DNA from: DATBWZ01 sp036514535
Lineage (GTDB): Bacteria > JAMCPX01 > DATBWZ01
DNA length: 9,241 nt
Reading direction: 5' to 3'
NCBI GenBank assembly: GCA_036514535.1
Contig: DATBWZ010000113.1
Location: 1 to 9,241 of the forward strand
The notes beneath the pieces were generated by a model. The model was not told where the DNA came from, did no database searches, and was given only the letters and a program-made list of their open reading frames with translations. A program made the translations under genes and the position numbers. Positions 1 through 4,864 of this stretch are shown one piece after another (the stretch's first letter is position 1; each line of letters starts with the position of its first letter).

Positions 1-552
1 CATTTCCTTGGTCTCTTCTTCAACTCTTTTTAAAACTTTTGCCTGCTCAAGCTTAGCTTCCCCCTCAACCATGCTGATCAACGAGTGTTTGGCTTCATCA
101 GCTGTCATACCTGAAACATTTTCAAGTTTATGTCTTAGTTCGGAAAGCATGTTTTCCTGCATGTTAACCTGCTCTTTTAAACGCAAAGCATCATTTTCAA
201 CCTGCTGGGCTTTTTTAAGCACTTCGTTTTCTTTCTTTTCAAGGAGACCCGTCTTCTTATCAAAATCATCCTCTTTTTGTCTCAGCCTTCTCTCCATTTC
301 AAATATATCGGTCTTTTTTTGTTCCAGGTCCTTTTCAAGATTAACTTTATTCTGAAGGGAGAGTTCTTTGATATGAAGCTTTCCTTCTAGAATTATTCTC
401 TCTGATTCCCTTTTTGCATCCTCAATGATTTTTTCTGCGGTATTCCTCTCTTTTTCTCTCATTCTTCTTAAATTTATCCTATACGCAAGATAAGCGCCGA
501 TAAACGCAAAACCTATTGAAGCGATTATAAATATATAAGATTCTGTTTCCAT
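1..552 (-). CDS. rny: Ribonuclease Y, N-terminal part (3' end beyond window)
   Basis: RNase Y is a membrane-anchored endoribonuclease that starts mRNA decay; it has an N-terminal anchor, a long coiled coil, a KH domain and an HD catalytic domain. Only the first 184 codons are visible. They show a hydrophobic anchor at about residues 5-24, then an uninterrupted charged, Lys/Glu-rich coiled coil. The stretch around residues 145-184 (GMTADEAKHSLV, then EGEAKLEQAK) matches the conserved pre-KH region of the family. The KH and HD domains lie outside the window, so activity cannot be judged. The ATG is at 552-550, with a clear GGGAGG ribosome binding site at 564-559 (6-base spacer). It starts 13 bases after the cyclo-ligase stop, and no separate promoter is convincing, so it is probably the distal gene of the operon. 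Family assignment is confident despite the truncation, because anchor, coiled coil and pre-KH motif occur in the right order. Confidence 0.9.
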   Translation of the reverse strand, partial: METESYIFIIASIGFAFIGAYLAYRINLRRMREKERNTAEKIIEDAKRESERIILEGKLHIKELSLQNKVNLEKDLEQKKTDIFEMERRLRQKEDDFDKKTGLLEKKENEVLKKAQQVENDALRLKEQVNMQENMLSELRHKLENVSGMTADEAKHSLISMVEGEAKLEQAKVLKRVEEETKEM

Positions 553-565
553 TTCTAACCTCCCG

Positions 566-1144
566 TTAATTAAAACAACTGAATTTTTTCCTGCAATCTA
601 TAATTCTTTTTTCCGTAACAATCTTATCTACCTTTATATCGTTTTCAGATGGATGAATAGTTTCTACTATCTGAAAATCAAATGCCAGGCCGAGCATGAA
701 ACCTTTTACATCGCATACAATCCTGTCATAGTATCCTTTCCCATACCCCAGTCGGAACCCTGATTTATCAAATGCCACTCCGGGGATCAGAAAAAGGTTA
801 ACATCTTTAACCCTTATTTCCGCATTAACACTGTCCGGTTCAGGTATTCCAAATCTGCCTTTATCAAGTTCACTGAGATCCTTTATAATATGGAATTTAA
901 TTCCTTCGCCATGCACCTTTGGAAAAGCGATTTCTTTGTCTAATGCTTTTGCATATTTGAATATAGCGCTGGTATCAACTTCATTTTTTACAGAGGTATA
1001 GAAGGCAATGCTGCCTGCATGCATGAACTCTCTTAGCGCAATGACCCTGCTGGTGATTATGTTGCTTTTGTTCAGGGCGTCTTTCGCATCAAGTTCTGCT
1101 CTCTTTTTTAATAATCTTTTTCTTAAAGTTTCTTTTTCTTGCAC
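566..1144 (-). CDS. ygfA: 5-formyltetrahydrofolate cyclo-ligase (MTHFS family)
   Basis: This enzyme converts 5-formyltetrahydrofolate to 5,10-methenyltetrahydrofolate using ATP in the cytosol, returning a storage or inhibitory folate to the one-carbon pool. At 192 residues it has normal family length. It carries the signature PGVAFDKSGFRLGYGKGYYD at residues 121-140, the upstream GRFGIPEP at 96-103, and near the C terminus VDKIVTEKRII (172-182). The N-terminal basic helix (KETLRKRLLKKR) is also typical. The start is a GTG at 1144-1142: an in-frame TGA, which is the stop of the upstream lyase gene, sits at 1165-1163, and no ATG lies between. AAGGA at about 1158-1154 with a 9-base spacer is a fair ribosome binding site. 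A cyclo-ligase gene close to zapA is a recurrent bacterial arrangement; here a lyase gene lies between them. Confidence 0.95.
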   Translation of the reverse strand: MQEKETLRKRLLKKRAELDAKDALNKSNIITSRVIALREFMHAGSIAFYTSVKNEVDTSAIFKYAKALDKEIAFPKVHGEGIKFHIIKDLSELDKGRFGIPEPDSVNAEIRVKDVNLFLIPGVAFDKSGFRLGYGKGYYDRIVCDVKGFMLGLAFDFQIVETIHPSENDIKVDKIVTEKRIIDCRKKFSCFN

Positions 1145-1162
1145 GAAACAGTTTCCTTTCCA

Positions 1163-2551
1163 TCAGAATACCTGCTCTTTTCCGAGTATTCTATTCCTCT
1201 TAAATATACTTTTCAGTTTAGCCTTACTAATCAACCCTTTGCTTAAAACCAATTCCTCTATGCTTCTGTTGGTTTTTACCGCTTCTCTGTATATATCCGA
1301 TGATTGTTCATATCCTATATAAGGATTTAGCAGCGTAACAATAACAGGATTTTTTTCCAAATAGGATTTCAATCCGGAGCTGTTCACATAGACGCCATCA
1401 ATCATGGATGACGCGAAAACAGGAAGAAATCCTGAAAGCATCTTAATGGAATCCAGGACTGAATTGAGCATGCCGGGAAGCATAACATTCAACTCCAGCT
1501 GGCCTGCCTGGACAGCCATCGCAACAGATATATCGTTTCCGATAATATCAAAACAGATCATGTTGAGACACTCTGCAAGCGATGGATTTATCTTTCCTGG
1601 CATAATTGATGACCCTGGATGCACAGCAGGCAATATCAATTCTCCTAACCCGGCATTTGGACCGGAAGCCATAAGCCTTAAATCATTTGCAATTCTGATA
1701 AGCTCAAGTGCGAGGTTTCTGAGCGCCGAGGAAAATTGCGCAACAGCAAACCTGCTTTGTAAAGCATAGCGCATATCAGCCGATGCCTTTAATTCCAGCC
1801 CCGATACCTTTGAAAGATGTTTTATTGTAAGTTTTCTATATCCCCCGGGGGCATTCACACCTGTTCCAACTGCTGTAGCGCCAATAGCTATGTATTTCAG
1901 GTCTTCCGCCGCATCCAGTATCCTATCCTTCGCCTTTCTTATTGCATAAGAATACGCAGCGAACTCCATTCCCATTGTTACCGGTAATGCGTCCATAAGA
2001 TGCGTCCTCCCTATTTTAACAGCATCATTGAACTCATCGCCCTTAACCTGAACCGCATGTATCAATTTATCCAACCCTTTAAACAGATTGCCGGCCCCAA
2101 GCAAAATAGCAATATGCATTGCCGTCGGAAATGTATCGTTGCTTGATTGGGACATATTCACATGATCATTCGGATTTATAACATTGTAGTCACCTTTGCG
2201 CCTTCCTGTAATTTCAAGTGCACGGTTGGCTATTACTTCGTTAACATTCATATTGAACGCTGTCCCGGCTCCTGAATTAATTGCATCAACCGGAAATTGA
2301 TCGTGCAGCTTGCCCGCAAGCAATTCATCACATGCCTTGACTATTGCATTTGCTTTATGGGGTTCTATAACTTTTAGTTCTTTGTTTGCCTGGGCAGCAG
2401 CACGCTTGATCATTGCATACGCTATTATCAGTTCGGAATGAACCCTTCGGCCGGTAACGGTATAATGTTTTACTGCCCGTGCAGTAAATCCTCCGTAGTA
2501 GGCATTTGAAGGAATTCTAACTTTTCCCAAATAATCCTTTTCAATTCTCAT
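1163..2551 (-). CDS. aspA: Aspartase/fumarase superfamily lyase, probably aspartate ammonia-lyase
   Basis: This is a cytosolic tetrameric lyase; aspartases reversibly split L-aspartate into fumarate and ammonia, class II fumarases hydrate fumarate. The 462-residue length fits both. The signature loop GSSIMPGKINP is at 313-323, with probable catalytic base Ser314 and binding residues Lys320 and Asn322. GAGT (94-97), SQSSND (134-139) and GRTH (181-184) supply the other site residues. Numbering runs four behind Bacillus AspB (Thr97, Ser136, His184). Aspartase is favoured by AYYG (17-20), ANKEL (55-59), DQFPVD (84-89) and LNPYIGY (408-414). Odd points are QSSND where known aspartases have QSTND, PGKINP as in fumarases and in Bacillus-type aspartase, and SGPNAG (297-301) where an Arg usually stands. 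The ATG at 2551-2549 has only a weak AGG (2565-2563) upstream. Superfamily is certain; substrate is inferred. Confidence 0.75.
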   Translation of the reverse strand: MRIEKDYLGKVRIPSNAYYGGFTARAVKHYTVTGRRVHSELIIAYAMIKRAAAQANKELKVIEPHKANAIVKACDELLAGKLHDQFPVDAINSGAGTAFNMNVNEVIANRALEITGRRKGDYNVINPNDHVNMSQSSNDTFPTAMHIAILLGAGNLFKGLDKLIHAVQVKGDEFNDAVKIGRTHLMDALPVTMGMEFAAYSYAIRKAKDRILDAAEDLKYIAIGATAVGTGVNAPGGYRKLTIKHLSKVSGLELKASADMRYALQSRFAVAQFSSALRNLALELIRIANDLRLMASGPNAGLGELILPAVHPGSSIMPGKINPSLAECLNMICFDIIGNDISVAMAVQAGQLELNVMLPGMLNSVLDSIKMLSGFLPVFASSMIDGVYVNSSGLKSYLEKNPVIVTLLNPYIGYEQSSDIYREAVKTNRSIEELVLSKGLISKAKLKSIFKRNRILGKEQVF

Positions 2552-2590
2552 GTAACAAACTACCTGGCTTACTCAGAGCACCATGATCTT

Positions 2591-2881
2591 TTATTTAATA
2601 GCCTCCTTGATTGCCGAGGTAAGTACTGTTACCCTTTCTTCATAATTTTTTTCCATGTTTTCACGCTCCGCTTTTAGTTTAAAAAATTCGTCTGCAATAT
2701 TCATAGCGCAGAGGATTGCAAGGTTGAGCATGGAAGAAGATTTTATCTGCATTTGGACCTCGGTAAACTTTCTTCTCACATATTCAACTACTGCATCCAC
2801 ATGCTCCTGCGTATCATCAGACTTTATATTTAGTTCATTGCCGAAAATCCTGACTTTATAAACTTTTTTTGAGTCACTCAT
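2591..2881 (-). CDS. zapA: Cell division protein ZapA
   Basis: ZapA binds FtsZ and cross-links protofilaments, stabilising the Z-ring at mid-cell. The 96-residue product has the usual layout: an N-terminal beta-rich head (residues about 6-22, with KVRIFGNELNIKS), a central helix with the family's AxLNLAxxxAxxxADE-like stretch (MLNLAILCAMNIADEFF, 51-67) and a C-terminal coiled coil with many Lys/Glu residues (68-96). The ATG at 2881-2879 overlaps the TGA of the preceding coiled-coil gene as ATGA, and AGGA at 2893-2890 (8-base spacer) lies inside that gene, so the two are probably translationally coupled. Such coupling suits proteins acting in the same Z-ring complex. The gene is followed by a 39-base gap, too short for the 6S RNA gene that sits next to zapA in Gammaproteobacteria. 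Confidence 0.9.
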   Translation of the reverse strand: MSDSKKVYKVRIFGNELNIKSDDTQEHVDAVVEYVRRKFTEVQMQIKSSSMLNLAILCAMNIADEFFKLKAERENMEKNYEERVTVLTSAIKEAIK

Positions 2882-3141
2882 TCCTCAGATCCTGCACTTA
2901 TCTCACGGCGGCGGTTAACCAATAGAGTATGTTCAATATGATTTATCACTTTATCGAGCTTTTCCGCAGCGCTGTGCCTTTTATTGTTACTGTCCTCAAC
3001 CTTTGAATTCACCGCGCTCAGTTCTTTCTCCTTCTTCTTAACTTCCTGTTTCAGCGATTCATTCTCTTCTCTTAATTTGTTGAGAACAACAAGAAGCCTG
3101 CGTGTCCTGTCTTCTAATTCCTTAAGAACGCTATCAAACAT
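2878..3141 (-). CDS. Small coiled-coil protein, ZapB-like
   Basis: This 87-residue, highly charged protein has no enzymatic motif. Residues about 5-75 look like a nearly continuous coiled coil with Leu/Val at heptad positions (VLKELEDRTRRLLVVLNKLR, then further Lys/Glu-rich helix), and the tail (RRREISAGSEE) is polar. Size, coiled coil and position directly before zapA suggest a ZapB-type Z-ring factor; E. coli ZapB is a similar short coiled coil that binds ZapA. Coiled coils are low-specificity evidence, so the name rests mainly on context. The ATG at 3141-3139 has no Shine-Dalgarno sequence. A promoter-like TTGACT/TAGAAT pair ends 7 bases before it, which raises the possibility of leaderless translation. 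Its TGA overlaps the zapA ATG by four bases. Confidence 0.7.
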   Translation of the reverse strand: MFDSVLKELEDRTRRLLVVLNKLREENESLKQEVKKKEKELSAVNSKVEDSNNKRHSAAEKLDKVINHIEHTLLVNRRREISAGSEE

Positions 3142-3148
3142 TGATTAA

Positions 3149-3176
3149 ATTCTACAAAAAACAAATTAAAAGTCAA
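3149..3176 (-). promoter_or_regulatory. Sigma70-type promoter before the zapB-like gene
   Basis: Read on the minus strand, TTGACT (3176-3171) and TAGAAT (3154-3149) are separated by 16 bases. Each hexamer matches the sigma70 consensus at five of six positions. The -35 begins two bases after the yacL-type stop codon, so the whole element fits in the 36-base gap. The expected start point, about 7 bases past the -10, falls at 3144-3140, that is at or within three bases of the ATG at 3141. The hexamers are identical to those of the carD promoter. It would let zapB-like, zapA and downstream genes be expressed apart from carD. Confidence 0.55.
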
Positions 3177-3177
3177 G

Positions 3178-4170
3178 TCAACTCTCCCCTTCTTCCCTGA
3201 TCTTTGAGAAGAATATTCTGCCTGAGGGATTCTGCAGAACACTTGTAACCATAACATCTACGTTTTTCCCTATGAAACGTCTGCCATTTTCCACCACCAC
3301 CATCGTGCCATCATCCAAATATCCAACACCCTGTCCCTGCTCAGTGCCTTCTTTTATAACCTTAACTTTCAGCAGTTCTCCCGGAAGCAAAAAAGGCTTT
3401 AGGCTTGTTGCAAGCTGATTTATGTTCAGGACCAGTAAGCCTTGAAGTTCTGCAAGTTTGTGAAGATTGTAATCGGTAGTCACAAGCCTCCCGCCAATCT
3501 CTTTTGTGAGCGCTATTAGCTTAGAGTCCACATCCTTAATTTTCGGATAATCTTTCTCCACAATCCTAACCTCTATGTTCTCAAATTTCTGTAATCTGTT
3601 CAGCACCTCCATGCCCCTGCGCCCCCTCACTCTTTTAATCGGATCGGACGAATCAGCAATATGTTGCAATTCATTAAGGACATATTGCGGAACAATAAAA
3701 ATGCCGTCAATAAATCCACTCTCCACCACATCAGGTATCCTGCCGTCTATGATTACGCTTGTATCAAGAATCCTGTAGTTTTCAATAAATCCTGATGAAC
3801 CTGTCACCGTAGTTAAAAATGAACTAAACAGCTCCGGCCCTTTTCTTTCCCCTATCTTCAGTCCTGCGTATCCAAATATTACGTAGACAGCGGTTAAAAA
3901 AAATGGATCGTCTGCAAAAGGCATCACAAATACATGCGTTACTATGTAACCAAGTCCTATACCAAAAACAAAACCTAAAAAGCCGCCGATTATCCTTTTT
4001 GCAGGCAACTTAATAATATATTTTAACAAAAAAAGAGAAACACCGGACGCACCAGCAAATATAGCGGGGAATATCCACATTTGGGAATCTGGAATTTCAT
4101 CTGTTATTGAAAGAAAAAATCCGAGAACTCCGCAAATAAAAATAACAAAAACTTTTAAAAACAGATCCAT
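3178..4170 (-). CDS. yacL: YacL-type membrane PIN/TRAM-domain protein
   Basis: The 330-residue protein has four predicted membrane helices at about residues 3-21, 32-51, 59-82 and 88-107, then a PIN nuclease-fold domain (about 132-255) and a TRAM domain (about 261-325). The PIN acidic residues are visible: Asp136 (LDTSVIIDGR), Glu167 (VLNELQ), Asp215 (DVDSK) and Asp233 (TTDYNL), so the fold looks catalytically complete. This is the layout of Bacillus YacL; the family is presumed to act on RNA at the inner face of the membrane, but the substrate is not established. The ATG at 4170-4168 has an excellent ribosome binding site. It follows carD by 54 bases, a neighbourhood shared by many bacteria in which ispD and ispF then follow; here those genes are absent and the division genes come next. 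Confidence 0.9.
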   Translation of the reverse strand: MDLFLKVFVIFICGVLGFFLSITDEIPDSQMWIFPAIFAGASGVSLFLLKYIIKLPAKRIIGGFLGFVFGIGLGYIVTHVFVMPFADDPFFLTAVYVIFGYAGLKIGERKGPELFSSFLTTVTGSSGFIENYRILDTSVIIDGRIPDVVESGFIDGIFIVPQYVLNELQHIADSSDPIKRVRGRRGMEVLNRLQKFENIEVRIVEKDYPKIKDVDSKLIALTKEIGGRLVTTDYNLHKLAELQGLLVLNINQLATSLKPFLLPGELLKVKVIKEGTEQGQGVGYLDDGTMVVVENGRRFIGKNVDVMVTSVLQNPSGRIFFSKIREEGES

Positions 4171-4171
4171 T

Positions 4172-4181
4172 GATCACCTCT
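4172..4181 (-). promoter_or_regulatory. Extended ribosome binding site of the yacL-type gene
   Basis: The minus strand reads AGAGGTGATC, then A and the ATG. GAGGTGATC is complementary to the conserved 3' end of bacterial 16S rRNA (GAUCACCUC), a longer match than at any other start in this window. It supports the ATG at 4170 and suggests efficient initiation of this membrane protein independent of carD translation. Confidence 0.7.
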
Positions 4182-4212
4182 TTGAATTAATAAATAATTT
4201 TTATAAGGAGAT

Positions 4213-4224
4213 GGGGGGGCGGGG
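4213..4224 (-). other. C-rich tract (C4-G-C7) after carD
   Basis: Directly after the carD stop codon the transcript strand reads four C, one G and seven C, then AUCUCC. On the plus strand this is a run of seven G, a C and four G. Such a tract is out of character with the AT-rich surroundings. It does not form a hairpin and no U-run follows immediately, so it is not an intrinsic terminator. A C-rich, G-poor RNA segment could be a Rho contact site or a protein-binding site; this is inference only. Confidence 0.4.
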
Positions 4225-4707
4225 TCAGTGTTCAAAAAATCCTTTTATCTTCTTCTCTATTTTATTCTCGTTTGTATTGGTAGCAAACGAGATCTCTTTT
4301 ATAAGAAGACCTTTTGAAACCTCAAGAAGCCTTGTTTCCCTGAAAGAAAGCCCCTTATTCTGCTTTAACATCAATAAATCCCTCATCACCTCTGCAACTT
4401 CAAATATTGAACCAGTCTTTAATTTTTCAGAATATTCTCTGTATCTCTTATTCCATCCTCCATTATCACTGATAGATTTTTTTTCTTTTAAAATGTTAAA
4501 AACCCTTGGAACCAAATCCTCAGAAATAATGTCTCTCAATCCCGTATTCTCGGCTGTCTCAGTCGGAACCATTACGGTAATGCCGTTTTCCAATATTCGC
4601 ATTACATAAAACGATTTTTCCATTCCAGCAATTTCCATGTTTTTAACAGATTCTATTATGCCCACACCATGCGCAGGATAAACCGCTTTATCTCCTACCT
4701 TAAACAT
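4225..4707 (-). CDS. carD: CarD/CdnL-family transcription regulator
   Basis: CarD/CdnL proteins bind the RNA polymerase beta subunit through an N-terminal Tudor-like domain and stabilise the open promoter complex, often controlling rRNA and growth genes. The 160-residue protein has the family start (MFKVGDKAVYPAHGVG, 1-16), the beta-barrel RNA polymerase-interacting domain to about residue 65, and an all-helical C-terminal domain. Trp85 (GGWNKRYREY) matches the tryptophan known in CarD to wedge into the DNA at the upstream edge of the transcription bubble. No extra domain, as found in Myxococcus CarD with its AT-hook tail, is present, so this is the short CdnL type. The ATG at 4707-4705 has GGAGG at 4717-4713 (5-base spacer). 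Its own promoter lies in the 157-base upstream gap, and it is likely the first gene of the carD-to-rny operon. Confidence 0.92.
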   Translation of the reverse strand: MFKVGDKAVYPAHGVGIIESVKNMEIAGMEKSFYVMRILENGITVMVPTETAENTGLRDIISEDLVPRVFNILKEKKSISDNGGWNKRYREYSEKLKTGSIFEVAEVMRDLLMLKQNKGLSFRETRLLEVSKGLLIKEISFATNTNENKIEKKIKGFFEH

Positions 4708-4718
4708 AAAAACCTCCT

Positions 4719-4729
4719 TCTAAATTAGA
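4719..4729 (-). repeat. Small dyad TCTAA-T-TTAGA next to the carD ribosome binding site
   Basis: An 11-base dyad with perfect five-base arms lies in the untranslated leader, its last two bases touching the AAGGAGG region. It shares TCTA/TAGA ends with the 13-base dyad at 4757-4769. The arms are AT-rich and short, so it may be chance; a role in controlling carD initiation is only possible. Confidence 0.25.
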
Positions 4730-4756
4730 TAGATACGATAAAAACTTAAAATTACT

Positions 4757-4769
4757 TCTACATTGTAGA
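4757..4769 (-). promoter_or_regulatory. 13-base dyad TCTACA-A-TGTAGA at the carD start point, candidate operator
   Basis: Six-base arms form a perfect inverted repeat around one central base. The dyad begins one base after the -10 hexamer and covers the predicted transcription start (about 4764), a classic place for a repressor site. The -10 itself overlaps a further TAGA-ATA-TCTA dyad (4776-4766), giving alternating TAGA/TCTA half-sites. The binding protein is unknown; self-regulation by a DNA-binding partner is inference. Confidence 0.4.
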
Positions 4770-4770
4770 T

Positions 4771-4799
4771 ATTCTATCATTTTAAATTTATAAAGTCAA
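4771..4799 (-). promoter_or_regulatory. Sigma70-type promoter of carD
   Basis: On the minus strand TTGACT (4799-4794) and TAGAAT (4776-4771) are separated by exactly 17 bases; each differs from consensus at one position. The spacer is very AT-rich. The predicted start near 4764 gives a leader of about 57 bases before the ATG at 4707. The remainder of the 157-base gap (4800-4864) shows no gene, no convincing terminator for the radical SAM gene and no structured RNA that I can recognise. Confidence 0.7.
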
Positions 4800-4864
4800 T
4801 AGAAATTTTAATAATGAGCCTTTATTCCAATACGCTTATATAAAGATATTTCAGACTGTAAAAC

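Noticed and set aside
8..355. Open frame on the plus strand opposite rny
   Set aside because: It mirrors the Lys/Glu-rich coiled coil of RNase Y, giving a Ser/Phe/Leu-rich sequence with no recognisable domain or ribosome binding site.
1008..1322. Plus-strand open frame across the cyclo-ligase/lyase junction
   Set aside because: It is antisense to two well-supported genes, hydrophobic by mirror effect and without family features.
4225..4864. Riboswitch or structured RNA in the carD leader
   Set aside because: The roughly 57-base leader has only short AT-rich dyads; no conserved riboswitch core or terminator/antiterminator pair was seen.
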